From: Larkinella insperata
GTDB lineage: Bacteria > Bacteroidota > Bacteroidia > Cytophagales > Spirosomataceae
Assembly (NCBI RefSeq): GCF_026248825.1
Contig: NZ_CP110973.1
Span: 5,787,501 to 5,851,500 of the forward strand
Reading direction: 5' to 3'
DNA length: 64,000 bases
Made by a program: the position numbers and the translations under genes. Shown piece by piece: positions 39,582 through 48,595 of this stretch (position 1 is the first letter of the stretch; the number at the start of each line of letters is the position of its first letter). The notes below the pieces were generated by a model. That model saw nothing but the letters and a program-made list of their open reading frames with translations, did not search any database and was not told the origin of the DNA.

Positions 39582-42038
39582 ATGCAATACTTTTACGGTC
39601 TGATTTTTTACACCAGTTTCCTCTTCACTTCGTTTGCCCAGACGACTCCCACGCAAACCGTTCGCGGACGGATCATCGACAAAGAATCCAAATACCCGTT
39701 GGGCGATGTTACGGTTCAGGTGCTGCAAAACAACGCCACCGCTTCCGGCAGCGGCACGATCACCGACTCGCTGGGCCGTTACCGCATTCCGTCGGTTCTG
39801 GTAGGTCGGCGTACCGTCCGGATCAGCCGGATTGGCTACAAAGAAGCCGTATTGAATAACATCATCGTCGATGCGGGCCGCGAAACCATACTGGATGTTG
39901 AACTGGAAGAAACCATCACGGAACTAACGACCGTGACCGTCAAGGCGCAGCGGACCGGCGACGCCCGCAACGAAATGGCCGTGGTGTCGGCCCGGCAGTT
40001 TACCGTCGATGAAGCCGACCGCTACGCCGGAAGCCGGGGAGAACCCGCCCGGATGGCGTCCAACTTCGCCGGGGTGCAGGGCGCCGACGACTCCCGCAAC
40101 GACATCGTCATCCGGGGCAATTCGCCCAGCGGGGTTCTCTGGCGGGTGGAAGGCATCACGATTACCAACCCCAACCACTTCGCCATTGCCGGAACAACGG
40201 GCGGCCCCGTCAGCATCATCAGCAACAAAATGCTGGCTAATTCCGACTTCTTTACGGGTGCGTTTCCGGCGGAATTCGGCAACGGTATTGCCGGAGTGTT
40301 CGACCTGCGGCTGCGCAACGGCAACAACGAAAAACACCAGCGGATGCTCCAATTCGGCTTTTTAGGCACCGAAGGCGCCCTGGAAGGACCGATTTCCCGC
40401 AAGGCCGAATCGTCGTATTTTGTTACCTACCGCTACGCCAACCTCTGGCTGTTCAACAAAGCCGGGATCGATATCGGGACGCAGGCTGTTCCGACCTACC
40501 AGGATGCGGCATTCCGGCTGAACTTTCCGCTGAAAAACAACGCCCGGATTGCCCTTTGGGGCTTCGGCGGCACCAGCACCATCGACCTACTGATCAGCAA
40601 GCAGGAAGTGTCGGACCGCAACATTTTTGGCCAGAACGACCGCGATCAGTACTACACCTCCCGCATGGCCGTTGTCGGTGTCACCTACGAAAAACCGCTC
40701 AGCCGCCAGACATTTTTGAAGACCACCCTGGCTGTTTCGGGCAACGCCCAGGACGCCAATCACGATTACCTGTTTTTCCAGTACGATGCGCAGGGCTTGC
40801 CGGTTGTCGAGAACAACCGCTACAAAATTCTCAGTAAAGCTTCCATTCTCGACTACCGTTTTGCCGAAACCAGAACTTCGCTGGCCGCTTCGGTCAACCA
40901 CAAATTCAGTTCGCGCAGCACGCTGAAAGCGGGAGTGAATGCCGATGTGTTCTTTTTCAATTTCCTCGATAGTGCGCGGGTTGTTAGTACCTCTCCCTCC
41001 GCTCCGACCCTGCTCGGCCCCTGGCAATACCGCTGGGATTCGCGGCAAACGGCTTTGCTGCTGCAACCTTACGTACAATGGCGCGTCAATCTGTCCGAAC
41101 GGCTGACACTGAGCGCGGGCCTGACGAGTCTGTATTTCTCCCTGAACAGAAACAGCGTCTCGCCCGTCGAACCCCGCGCCGGTCTGGCCTGGGACATGGG
41201 CAACCGCCAGAAACTGAGCGTTGCCGCCGGCCTGCACAGCCAGATTCAGCCGACGTACGTTTACTTCTACGGCGAAGACCTGCGCAACCCCGCCAGCAAC
41301 CGTTTGCTGTTGAACCGGAGTGTGGGCCTGACCAAAAGCTGGCATTATGTTACCTCCTACGACCGGCTGCTGGGCCGTAACCTGCGGCTGAAAGTGGAAG
41401 CCTACTACCAGAAACTATTCAACGTGCCGGTGGAAGAGCAACGCAGTTCGTTTTCGATTCTGAATACCGGCTCCGGCTTTACCCGGGTTTTTCCGGGCAA
41501 AATGGTCAACACCGGAACCGGGCGGAATTACGGGGCCGAGCTGACGCTGGAGAAATTTTTCAGCGACGGTTATTATTTCCTGGTGACCGGTTCGCTGTTC
41601 GACGCCAAGTACCGGGGTTCCGACGGCGTGCTGCGCAATACGGATTTCAACGGAAAATACGCTTTCAACGCGGTTTTTGCCAAGGAATTTACGTTCCGAA
41701 AAACCAGCCTGAACCTGGGTGCGAAGTTTACGGCGGTCGGTGGGCGCTGGTATGGGCCGGTCGACGAAGCCCGGTCGCAGGCTACGCAGGAGATCATTTA
41801 CCAAAGTGCCGGGCGCAATACCCTCCAGTTTCCCGACTACCGGCGGTTTGACCTGAAAGTCGATTACAAAATCAACCGCAACCGGCTGACCCACACCATC
41901 GCCGTGGACTTTGTCAACGTGCTGGGCATTCAGAACATCCTGACGCTGAGCTATGCGCCCCAGCCCGACGGTTCGTTCATCAAACGCGAATACCAGCTGG
42001 GCTTTCTGCCGGTGTTCTTTTACCGGGTTGATTTTTAA
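39582..42038 (+). CDS. TonB-dependent receptor with CarboxypepD_reg-like domain
   Basis: 818 residues. Signal peptide 1-20. Carboxypeptidase regulatory-like domain ~24-105 ('VRGRIIDKESKYPLGDVTVQ', 'LGRYRIPSVLVGRRTVRISR'). Plug domain with 'ARMASNFAGVQGADDSRNDI' and 'VIRGNSPSGVLWRVEGITIT' (~152-196), typical of TonB plugs that contain the N-S-P-x-G-V turn. The remainder is a 22-strand type barrel ending in 'REYQLGFLPVFFYRVDF' with the terminal aromatic residue. It should import an unidentified ligand through the outer membrane using TonB-ExbBD. It is not a SusC type, since no SusD gene follows. The beta-lactamase-like hydrolase gene starts 70 bp later. Confidence 0.92.
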   Translation: MQYFYGLIFYTSFLFTSFAQTTPTQTVRGRIIDKESKYPLGDVTVQVLQNNATASGSGTITDSLGRYRIPSVLVGRRTVRISRIGYKEAVLNNIIVDAGRETILDVELEETITELTTVTVKAQRTGDARNEMAVVSARQFTVDEADRYAGSRGEPARMASNFAGVQGADDSRNDIVIRGNSPSGVLWRVEGITITNPNHFAIAGTTGGPVSIISNKMLANSDFFTGAFPAEFGNGIAGVFDLRLRNGNNEKHQRMLQFGFLGTEGALEGPISRKAESSYFVTYRYANLWLFNKAGIDIGTQAVPTYQDAAFRLNFPLKNNARIALWGFGGTSTIDLLISKQEVSDRNIFGQNDRDQYYTSRMAVVGVTYEKPLSRQTFLKTTLAVSGNAQDANHDYLFFQYDAQGLPVVENNRYKILSKASILDYRFAETRTSLAASVNHKFSSRSTLKAGVNADVFFFNFLDSARVVSTSPSAPTLLGPWQYRWDSRQTALLLQPYVQWRVNLSERLTLSAGLTSLYFSLNRNSVSPVEPRAGLAWDMGNRQKLSVAAGLHSQIQPTYVYFYGEDLRNPASNRLLLNRSVGLTKSWHYVTSYDRLLGRNLRLKVEAYYQKLFNVPVEEQRSSFSILNTGSGFTRVFPGKMVNTGTGRNYGAELTLEKFFSDGYYFLVTGSLFDAKYRGSDGVLRNTDFNGKYAFNAVFAKEFTFRKTSLNLGAKFTAVGGRWYGPVDEARSQATQEIIYQSAGRNTLQFPDYRRFDLKVDYKINRNRLTHTIAVDFVNVLGIQNILTLSYAPQPDGSFIKREYQLGFLPVFFYRVDF

Positions 42039-42108
42039 CTTCTCATGAACGAAAAACAGCAAGAGGTCATAGATTTGCCTTTTGTCGACTCGACTTACTG
42101 GTTTTTTC

Positions 42109-43401
42109 ATGAACAAACTCCTCCGTTTTCTGGCATTGGGCCTGGTAACGACCGTTGCTCAGGCCCAACCCCGAACTGATGCTTTTCTGACTGATCTGTT
42201 TTCCCGGAATCAGAACCCCCTTTTTCAGGAAGTGATCCTGCACCCGGACACGTACCGGCTGCAAATTATTTATACCCGCATCGACCGCGATAAACGCAAC
42301 CTTCCCACCTTCACCCAGTACTATTTTCACGTCGACAGTACGGAATACTTCAACCCGGCGTCGACCGTCAAGTTACCGCTGGCGCTGCTGTCGCTCGAAA
42401 AGCTGAACGGGTTGAAAAAGCCGGAGGTGACCAAATTTACGGCCATGCAATTCGACAGCGCCTTTCGGGGCCAAACGAAAGAGTGGCGTGACAACACCGC
42501 CGAAAACGGGCTACCGGCAATTGCTCATTTCATTAGAAAAGCGTTTCTGGTGAGCGACAACGACGCCTACAGCCGGATGTACGAGTTTGTCGGGCAGCAA
42601 ACCATCAACCGCTCCCTGCACGCCAAAGGCTATGCCGATACCCGCATCACGCACCGGTTTGTCCGGATGACGCCGGAGGAAAACCGGCATACCAATCCGG
42701 TCCGGTTTATTCGCGAAGACGGAACCCTGCTCTACGCCCAGCCAGCCGCCATCAATCCCGACGCTTTTGACTTCCGCCGAACCGCCAAAATTGGGAAAGC
42801 CTATCTGACGGCAAACGACAGCCTGGTCAATGAACCGTTTGATTTTACGATGCGCAACAAGTATCCGCTGGAAGCGTTCCAGCAAACGTTGCAATCGGTG
42901 CTGTTTCCGCGTTCCGTTCCGGCCCGCCAGCGGTTTGCCCTAACCGGGGATGATTACGCCCTGGTGCGCCAATACCTCGCCCAGTTTCCCGGCGAAACCA
43001 ATTACCCCAAGTACGACGCAGAGCAGTATTACGACACGTACGTGAAGTTCTTTTTCCGCGACAGCCTGCACCGAACGCTGCCCGAAGGGGTTCGGGTGTT
43101 CAACAAAGTGGGCTGGGCTTACGGATTTATGACCGACGCGTCGTACGTGGCCGATTTCAAGAACCAGGTAGAGTACATGCTGTCGGCAACGCTTTATGTG
43201 AACCGGGATGAGATTCTGAATGATAACAAATACGAGTACGAGAGCGTGGCGCACCCGTTTCTGTACCAACTGGGGCAAACCATCTACCAGCATGAATTGA
43301 AACGGCCCCGCCAATACCGTCCGGATCTGAAGGAGTTTCAGATCACCTATGAGAAGCGCCGAGCTGATGCCCGGCCCGTGGTGAAAGATGTCGACAACTG
43401 A
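42109..43401 (+). CDS. Class A beta-lactamase-like serine hydrolase
   Basis: 430 residues from the ATG at 42109 that opens a signal peptide (MNKLLRFLALGLVTTVAQAQ). Class A serine-hydrolase motifs: Ser85-x-x-Lys88 in 'NPASTVKLPLALLSLEKL', Ser149-Asp-Asn in 'LVSDNDAYSRMYEF', and a KVG in place of the usual K(T/S)G in 'FNKVGWAYGFMTDASYVADF' (~343-362). The chain is considerably longer than a true beta-lactamase (~290), with additional segments after SDN. This branch is more likely an esterase or amidase of cell-wall or small-molecule substrates than an antibiotic resistance enzyme; no evidence for the latter. Exported to the periplasm. Confidence 0.82.
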   Translation: MNKLLRFLALGLVTTVAQAQPRTDAFLTDLFSRNQNPLFQEVILHPDTYRLQIIYTRIDRDKRNLPTFTQYYFHVDSTEYFNPASTVKLPLALLSLEKLNGLKKPEVTKFTAMQFDSAFRGQTKEWRDNTAENGLPAIAHFIRKAFLVSDNDAYSRMYEFVGQQTINRSLHAKGYADTRITHRFVRMTPEENRHTNPVRFIREDGTLLYAQPAAINPDAFDFRRTAKIGKAYLTANDSLVNEPFDFTMRNKYPLEAFQQTLQSVLFPRSVPARQRFALTGDDYALVRQYLAQFPGETNYPKYDAEQYYDTYVKFFFRDSLHRTLPEGVRVFNKVGWAYGFMTDASYVADFKNQVEYMLSATLYVNRDEILNDNKYEYESVAHPFLYQLGQTIYQHELKRPRQYRPDLKEFQITYEKRRADARPVVKDVDN

Positions 43402-43557
43402 TCGTGCCCGTTTCGGCTACTTAGGCTGTAAGCGCCATCGAATCGCTGGATGATTTTACGCGCCGGATTGGGGACCCTGAAGTAGTGTGTATCTTTTCGC
43501 CTGATTCAGCCGGAAGGCGGACTTTACAACCCGAAACACTTGTTTACGCTACATTCG

Positions 43558-43974
43558 ATGACTAAAACCGTATCTGCAAAAATGGGCATTCGCCCCGGCG
43601 TTCGTGCCTTTCTCCTCAACGCTCCCGCCGATGCCCTCGAAGCGCTCGAGCTGCCCGGGCTGGTTCCGGCTCCGGCGCTCGACGGCGAATTTGATTATAT
43701 TCACCTGTTTGTCAGGAGCCAGTCTGAGCTGCACGAGCACTTCCCACCGTTGAAGACGTACCTAAAGCCCACCGGTATGCTCTGGGTATCGTGGCCGAAA
43801 GCCGGGCAACTCGGAACGGATCTGACTCTCACCAAAGTCATTGAAATTGGCTACGATTACGGTCTGGTTGAAAGTAAAACGCTCAGCGTTAACCCCGTCT
43901 GGTCGGCCATTAAATTCACCCATCCCAAAGCGGGAAAAACGTATAACAACAGCTACGGAACCCTAAAAACGTGA
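43558..43974 (+). CDS. DUF3052 family protein
   Basis: 138 residues from the ATG at 43558. Matches the small DUF3052 family: 'KMGIRPGVRAFLLNAPADAL' (~8-27), 'LDGEFDYIHLFVRSQSELHE' (~43-62), 'LKPTGMLWVSWPKAG' (~72-86) and 'YGLVESKTLSVNPVWSAIKF' (~106-125). The fold resembles a small Rossmann-like nucleotide domain without catalytic residues. Function not known. No signal peptide, so cytoplasmic. The gene after it begins with GTG overlapping this stop codon (GTGA), so these two are translationally coupled. Upstream intergenic space is about 155 bp and contains nothing recognised. Confidence 0.85.
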   Translation: MTKTVSAKMGIRPGVRAFLLNAPADALEALELPGLVPAPALDGEFDYIHLFVRSQSELHEHFPPLKTYLKPTGMLWVSWPKAGQLGTDLTLTKVIEIGYDYGLVESKTLSVNPVWSAIKFTHPKAGKTYNNSYGTLKT

Positions 43975-44561
43975 ATCGCGTCCTCAACTACCTGATTCTG
44001 TTTGCGCTGACCTGCCCCCTCTACGGCCAGTCGGCCCTGACCGGCTTGGGGCCGTTTGTACTGGGAGTCACGACTCCGGATTCTCTCCATCCGTACGACT
44101 TTCAGGAACAGGAACTGGTCGTTGTGAAGGGAACCCTGGCTTTACCGTGCACGGGCATTCGGATTCTGCGGGCCAGATCCATTGAGATGCAGGGCGTTCC
44201 GATTGCCAATGTGCATCTGGTTTTTTACGAAAACCGCCTGTTTCGGATCACCTGCGATTACGGTGAACCTCTACAAAACGCCTTCATGCGGCAACACGGT
44301 ATCGGGCATTCCAACATCAACGACTCAATTGTTTTGTGCCATGAAGGGAGAGAATCAAAACGCCAGGTGTTGAAGAGCACCCGCTGGGAACGCGGATCGA
44401 TTCGGGCGCTGGCCATCCACGCCACCGGCTACAACGACCGCTGCCAGCCGGAGCAGGTTTCCAGGCTGACAATCGCCAGTCTGCCGGTTGCAGCCATCAC
44501 GTCGGAATGTGACTTAGACCATCTGGACCCTTACCTTGACCGAATCTGGCAAAAACACTGA
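43971..44561 (+). CDS. Exported hypothetical protein
   Basis: 196 residues, starting with GTG that overlaps the stop of the DUF3052 gene. Signal peptide-like N-terminus: 'NYLILFALTCPLYGQ', cleaved after GQS. The mature portion has beta-rich sequence with 'LGPFVLGVTTPDSLHPYDFQ' and 'VHLVFYENRLFRITCDYGE', and four or five cysteines. No family recognised. The 'V-H-L-V-F-x-x-N-R-L-x-x-I' pattern is like small exported proteins that measure a threshold of substrate, but that is speculation. Ends 25 bp before the convergent stop of the MocA-like gene. Confidence 0.72.
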   Translation: MNRVLNYLILFALTCPLYGQSALTGLGPFVLGVTTPDSLHPYDFQEQELVVVKGTLALPCTGIRILRARSIEMQGVPIANVHLVFYENRLFRITCDYGEPLQNAFMRQHGIGHSNINDSIVLCHEGRESKRQVLKSTRWERGSIRALAIHATGYNDRCQPEQVSRLTIASLPVAAITSECDLDHLDPYLDRIWQKH

Positions 44562-44586
44562 AGCAGCGACTGGCAGAAACGTCAAA

Positions 44587-45192
44587 TTACTGCTCCTCGC
44601 TTTCGGTCCCCAAAAACCGGGAAACGTCCTGACGGGTGTCCAAATCAATACTGCCCAGGGAGAAAGGCACTTCGACGCAGTCATCCAGATGCTCCATGAT
44701 TACCTTTTTGGCGCCCGCATCGCCCTCCAGTCCAAGCAGTTCGTGGATGTATTTTCGGTCGAACAAGGCCGGTACGCCCAGGCTACCGCCGTAGCTGGCG
44801 GCCACAATGCCCTTCCCGCTTTCTTCGTACACCTGTACCAGTCGCTGCACCAACACACCGTCGACATGGGGCTGATCAGTCAGCAAAAAAAGCACGGCGT
44901 CGATGTCTTTTTGCGTCAGGTAGACGGCCGCCAGACCGGTTTTTACGGAACTTGCCAGCCCCTGCTGCCAGTGCTGATTGTCGATAATCGTCACGGGTAA
45001 CCCATCGAGTTCGGGAGCTACCTGTTTTTTGTGCGCGCCCAGCACCACCACCACCGGCCGGAAGGCCGTATCCAAGGCCGTATCGACCACCCGGCGGAGC
45101 AGCGTGCGGCCCTCCCACTGAATGAGTTGCTTGGGCTGGTGTTCGAGCCGCGACGACGAACCGGCCGCTAAAATGACGATTGCAATGTTCAT
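44587..45192 (-). CDS. MocA/MobA-like nucleotidyltransferase
   Basis: 201 residues from the ATG at 45192. NTP transferase domain opens with 'IAIVILAAGSSSRLEHQPKQ' (the LAAGxSxRxGxxK signature, with H-Q in place of G), 'LTDQPHVDGVLVQRLVQVYE' (DQPxV) and 'GVPALFDRKYIHELLGLEGD' with GAKKVI. This is the molybdenum cofactor cytidylyltransferase (MocA)-type arrangement, which produces the MCD or MGD form used by xanthine dehydrogenase-class enzymes. It lies 11 bp downstream of the XdhC-like gene in the same direction, the usual partner. The dehydrogenase subunits are not in this window. Confidence 0.9.
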   Translation of the reverse strand: MNIAIVILAAGSSSRLEHQPKQLIQWEGRTLLRRVVDTALDTAFRPVVVVLGAHKKQVAPELDGLPVTIIDNQHWQQGLASSVKTGLAAVYLTQKDIDAVLFLLTDQPHVDGVLVQRLVQVYEESGKGIVAASYGGSLGVPALFDRKYIHELLGLEGDAGAKKVIMEHLDDCVEVPFSLGSIDLDTRQDVSRFLGTESEEQ

Positions 45193-45203
45193 ACGTTTTA
45201 CGG

Positions 45204-46187
45204 TCAATCCAGATCGACCGGCGCGCTAATCGACTGCACCGGCTGATGAATCGGGGCGTTTTTAAACTTCAGCGGCTGCGCCGTTGCGGTGCGGAACACG
45301 GCCTGGATTTCGGCCAGAATCGACAGGGCGATTTCCTGCGGATTATCGGCCCCGACATCGAGCCCTACCGGCCAGAAAAGCCGTTCCTCATCCTGCAACT
45401 TCACCAAGTCGGCCACTTCCTCCAGCAGGGCATCCCCCCGTTTTTTGGGACCCAGCAGACCAATATAGCGAATGTCGGTTTGCAGCAATTCCCGCAAAAC
45501 CGCCTTGTCGTATTTGAAATTATGGGAAATCAGCACGGCCGCCGAATAACGGTCGATCGGAACCTGCCGCCTGATGTCGTCGCGCTGCACGGCCAGCATT
45601 TCGTCGGCTTCGCCAAACCGCCGGGGTTGCAGGTGCGCCACGCAATCGTCGGTGACCACCACCCGCCAGCCGATCTGCTTGGCCAGTTTCACCAGCGGCA
45701 CGGCATCGTACCCTCCGCCGAAAACCAGCAGTTGAATGTCAGGTTTGAGTTCTTCCACGAAAACACCCGCCCCATCGGGCAGGGTCGTTTCAAACGTCAG
45801 CGGTCGCCGTTGCTGCATCACCCGGTCGAGCGTTTCGAGGGGATTGTCCAGGTCGTTGGGGTCGATGGCCTGGATCAAAACGTCCAGAATACCGTTGCAG
45901 CCCAGGCCAATGCCAAAATTTTCGCCTTCGGGGTCGGTGGTGTCGTAGGTAACCAACCGCGCCTGCCGGCTTTGCATCACTTCGCGGGCTTTGCGCAGGG
46001 CGTCACCTTCCAGGCAACCGCCACTGATGGCCCCCATCCACTGCCCATCGTCAGTAATGTACATGCGGGCTCCCGGTCGGCGGTACCCCGACCCGGTCAG
46101 GCCGACGACGGTTGCCAAGGCGGCTTTGCGTTGGCTGAAATCGGTAGTTCGGTAAGCGCGGATCAGTTGTTGAAATTCGTTGATCAC
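45204..46187 (-). CDS. XdhC/CoxF family protein (molybdoenzyme maturation)
   Basis: 327 residues. N-terminal XdhC_CoxI domain: 'RKAALATVVGLTGSGYRRPG' and 'AISGGCLEGDALRKAREVMQ' (about 20-75), containing the conserved G-S-x-x-R-x-G and SGGCxE. C-terminal Rossmann domain: 'IQLLVFGGGYDAVPLVKLAK' (~170-189), 'RVVVTDDCVAHL', 'RYIGLLGPKKRGDALL'. XdhC proteins bind and sulfurate the molybdenum cofactor before it enters xanthine dehydrogenase or related enzymes in the cytoplasm. The downstream gene encodes the MocA-type transferase that would make the cytidylated cofactor. In this window neither is accompanied by xdhAB. Confidence 0.92.
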   Translation of the reverse strand: MINEFQQLIRAYRTTDFSQRKAALATVVGLTGSGYRRPGARMYITDDGQWMGAISGGCLEGDALRKAREVMQSRQARLVTYDTTDPEGENFGIGLGCNGILDVLIQAIDPNDLDNPLETLDRVMQQRRPLTFETTLPDGAGVFVEELKPDIQLLVFGGGYDAVPLVKLAKQIGWRVVVTDDCVAHLQPRRFGEADEMLAVQRDDIRRQVPIDRYSAAVLISHNFKYDKAVLRELLQTDIRYIGLLGPKKRGDALLEEVADLVKLQDEERLFWPVGLDVGADNPQEIALSILAEIQAVFRTATAQPLKFKNAPIHQPVQSISAPVDLD

Positions 46188-46206
46188 GGTATTCGAATAA
46201 TGAGTG

Positions 46207-46257
46207 ATAGACGATGAATACTTCTAAGGTAACTTTAATTCATCATTCATCGTTTAT
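46207..46257. repeat. Imperfect palindrome between xdhC and truA
   Basis: ATAGACGATGAAT (46207-46219) and ATTCATCGTTTAT (46245-46257) pair with one G-T. It fills most of the 76-bp gap between the truA stop and the XdhC-like start on the minus strand. AT-rich, no T-run. Might function as an mRNA end stabiliser or weak terminator for truA. Confidence 0.5.
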
Positions 46258-46263
46258 GATTCC

Positions 46264-47016
46264 TCATTTTCTTACGAAAAGATCGGGCGGATAGCCCACT
46301 TCCACCAGAAACAGCCCACTGGCGGGCGCCGACCGTCCGGCCTGGGTCCGGTCTTTGGCCTGAATGATCCGTTCGAATTCGGCCACCGTCATTCGCCCCT
46401 GCCCCACTTCCAGCATCGTTCCTACCAGCGTGCGCACCATGCCGTACAAAAACCGGTTGGCCTTGATGTGAAAGGTCAGTTGTTGGCCTTCCACCACCCA
46501 CTCGGCCCGGTAGAGGTCGCAGCGAAAGTGCGAAACCTTGGTTCGAACCTTGCTGAAACTCTCGAAATCGTCGTATTTAAACAGCAAAGCGGCCGCTTCG
46601 TTCATTTTCTCAACGTCCAGATCGGGCCGAAAAACGTAAAGCAGCATATCCAGAAACGGGCTTTTCTGCTTCCGAATGCGGTATTGGTAGTAGCGCGAAA
46701 CGGCCGAAAACCGGGCGTGGACGCGGGGTTCAACCGGAAAAATGGTTTGAACCGCAATATCGGGCGGCAGGATGCAGTTCAGGGCGTGAAGAAACCCGTC
46801 GGTCAGTTCGAGCGAGCGGTCAATCTCAAAGTGGGCAAACTGCTGCTCGGCGTGAACGCCGGTATCGGTCCGGCCGCTGCCAATGATGGAAATCGGTTCC
46901 CGCAGCAGCGTACTCAGTTTCTGTTCAAGAACTTCCTGCACCGTGATACCGTTGGGCTGAATCTGCCAGCCGTTATAGGCCGTTCCCCGGTACGAAAGTT
47001 GGATAAAATAGCGCAT
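46264..47016 (-). CDS. truA: tRNA pseudouridine(38-40) synthase TruA
   Basis: 250 residues from the ATG at 47016 (MRYFIQLSYRGTAYNGWQIQ), the canonical family start; an upstream extension of 25 residues is open but not family-like. The catalytic Asp lies in 'IIGSGRTDTGVHAEQQFAHF' (~44-63), matching the GRTDxGVHA signature. 'YYQYRIRKQKSPF' and 'FSKVRTKVSHFRCDLYRAEW' and 'IKANRFLYGMVRTLVGTMLE' complete the fold. The enzyme isomerises U38, U39 and U40 in the anticodon arm of many tRNAs. A housekeeping gene; the small palindrome lies just downstream. Confidence 0.95.
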   Translation of the reverse strand: MRYFIQLSYRGTAYNGWQIQPNGITVQEVLEQKLSTLLREPISIIGSGRTDTGVHAEQQFAHFEIDRSLELTDGFLHALNCILPPDIAVQTIFPVEPRVHARFSAVSRYYQYRIRKQKSPFLDMLLYVFRPDLDVEKMNEAAALLFKYDDFESFSKVRTKVSHFRCDLYRAEWVVEGQQLTFHIKANRFLYGMVRTLVGTMLEVGQGRMTVAEFERIIQAKDRTQAGRSAPASGLFLVEVGYPPDLFVRK

Positions 47017-47425
47017 AGGGTACAAAAGTAACGCCCCGAGGCAGAAAACCGTCGTGCAGCAAGTGTTCTTGGTGCGCATTCTCTCTTTCAACGACGAATC
47101 CGTTTCGGGCCGTAGCCGCCTTTTTGCCCTCTAAACCGAACCATGAAATGGCTTGAACAACCCGCTTGCATTTTATGATTTTGGTTTTCTACCAATTTTG
47201 GGACGCAGGAACCACACCCCCCGGCGGCTGAGTCAATTGGGCATAACTACCGTCGGACCCAGACGTTTATTGGCGCGAGCGCTAGCCTTTAGGCCCACCG
47301 CATGAACGATTCGCTGAATCCGGCCTGATTTCTCGAAAAATTGGCCTAAATTTCCCGCCAGTCCCGTTGGAACCCGGAAGTTTGTTTCCCCCTGAACGCA
47401 GACTTCCTTTAATCGAAAATGCCTT
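47017..47425. other. Intergenic region (409 bp) without recognised gene
   Basis: Shared upstream region of truA (minus) and the HipA-like gene (plus). No start codon opens a frame of convincing length, and I find no clear -7 box, only T-rich blocks such as the one around 47173-47195 (TTTTATGATTTTGG). Nothing further can be supported. Confidence 0.6.
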
Positions 47426-48220
47426 GTGAGTACCCGCGAACCCCAACTCCGAACGGTCGAAGTGATCCGTTACGTGACGCCCCTGCGCGAGGGCGGCTCG
47501 TTGCCCGCCATCGTGGAAGCCGACGATGATTTCTTGTACGTCCTGAAATTTCGGGGCGCTGGTCAGGGCGTGAAGGCCCTGATCGCTGAGCTGATTGCCG
47601 GTGAGGTGGCCCGCGCCCTGGGCCTCAAAATTCCCGAAATCGTGTTTGCAACGCTCGACCCGGCGATGGCCCGGACGGAGCCCGACGAGGAAATCCAGGA
47701 TTTGCTGCGCGCCAGCGGAGGGCTGAACCTGGGCCTGCATTTTCTCTCCCGCGCCACCACCTTCGACCCGGTGCTGAACACGGTCGGCGCCCGGCTAGCG
47801 TCGCAGATTGTCTGGCTGGACTGCTTCATCACGAACGTTGACCGCACCGCCCGTAACACCAACCTGCTGATGTGGCACCGGGAACTGTGGCTGATCGATC
47901 ACGGCGCTTCTCTGTATTTTCACCACGGGGGGCAAAACTGGCAGGAGCAGGCAAAAAAGCCGTTTGGAGCGGTAAAAGACCACGTACTACTGCCCTGGGC
48001 GACCGAACTCGACACCGTCGATGCCGAATTCCGCCAGTTGCTGACCCCGGAGAAAATACGGTCTATTGTCGATCTGGTGCCCGATGGGTGGCTGATCAGT
48101 GAAGATTCTTCCGACTCCGTTGAAGAACGCCGTCAGATGTACAGCGGCTTTTTAGAAACCCGACTCGCCCATTCTGAGATTTTTGTTAAGGAAGCCCAGC
48201 ATGCCAAAGCACTTGTTTGA
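47426..48220 (+). CDS. HipA-like kinase (HipA_2 family)
   Basis: 264 residues, GTG start. The kinase shows a lysine in 'FLYVLKFRGAGQG' (Lys41) for ATP, the Gly-rich-like loop 'GAGQGVKALIAELIAGEVAR', catalytic 'FITNVDRTARNTNLLM' with Asp139 and Asn144 or Asn146, and the metal-binding 'LWLIDHGASLYF' with Asp158. This is the shorter, stand-alone HipA-like kinase type (HipA_2), lacking the N-terminal part that contacts HipB; no helix-turn-helix antitoxin gene adjoins. HipA kinases phosphorylate aminoacyl-tRNA synthetases and inhibit growth; whether this protein does so is unknown. The following DUF3037 gene overlaps its last 20 bp, a pairing that recurs in bacteria. Confidence 0.85.
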   Translation: MSTREPQLRTVEVIRYVTPLREGGSLPAIVEADDDFLYVLKFRGAGQGVKALIAELIAGEVARALGLKIPEIVFATLDPAMARTEPDEEIQDLLRASGGLNLGLHFLSRATTFDPVLNTVGARLASQIVWLDCFITNVDRTARNTNLLMWHRELWLIDHGASLYFHHGGQNWQEQAKKPFGAVKDHVLLPWATELDTVDAEFRQLLTPEKIRSIVDLVPDGWLISEDSSDSVEERRQMYSGFLETRLAHSEIFVKEAQHAKALV

Positions 48221-48581
48221 GTACGCCGTCGTCCGCGTGGTACCGCGCGTGGAGCGCGAAGAATTTATGAACGTCGGCGTTATTGTCTACTGCCCGGCGC
48301 AGGGGTTTCTGCAAACGGTTTTTGAACTGAACGAAGACCGTTTGCGGGCTTTTTGCCCCGACATCGACCTGCCGGATTTGCGGGAACGACTACTGGTTTT
48401 TCAAAAAATCTGCGCCGGTCGGCGGGAAGGCGGTCCCATCGGCCAGCTGCCGATTGCGGCCCGGTTTCGCTGGCTGGCCGCCAACCGCAGCACCATCATC
48501 CAGACCTCGCCCATGCACACAGGTCTGTGTGAGGAGGCCGCCGAGACGCTGGATCGGTTGTTTGAGCAGTTGGTTCGGTAA
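48201..48581 (+). CDS. DUF3037 family protein
   Basis: 126 residues from the ATG at 48201, which overlaps the kinase gene by 20 bp. Family features: 'LFEYAVVRVVPRVEREEFMN' (~5-24), 'VGVIVYCPAQGFLQTVFE' (~25-42) and 'RFRWLAANRSTIIQTSPMHT' (~94-113). DUF3037 is of unknown function but is repeatedly found next to HipA-like kinases, so it may regulate or accompany the kinase. The overlap implies tight stoichiometric coupling. No HTH motif is visible, hence it does not look like a DNA-binding antitoxin. A small exported protein follows 14 bp later. Confidence 0.88.
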   Translation: MPKHLFEYAVVRVVPRVEREEFMNVGVIVYCPAQGFLQTVFELNEDRLRAFCPDIDLPDLRERLLVFQKICAGRREGGPIGQLPIAARFRWLAANRSTIIQTSPMHTGLCEEAAETLDRLFEQLVR

Positions 48582-48595
48582 CTAGTCCAGATACT

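Noticed and set aside
42109..43401. True class A beta-lactamase
   Set aside because: SxxK and SDN are present but KVG replaces KTG and the chain is about 140 residues longer than resistance enzymes.
45180..46217. 345-codon open frame on the plus strand
   Set aside because: It is antisense to the XdhC-like gene, which has clear family motifs. The frame is open only because GC-rich third positions remove stop codons. Its translation has no domain and is rich in Arg, Gln and His.
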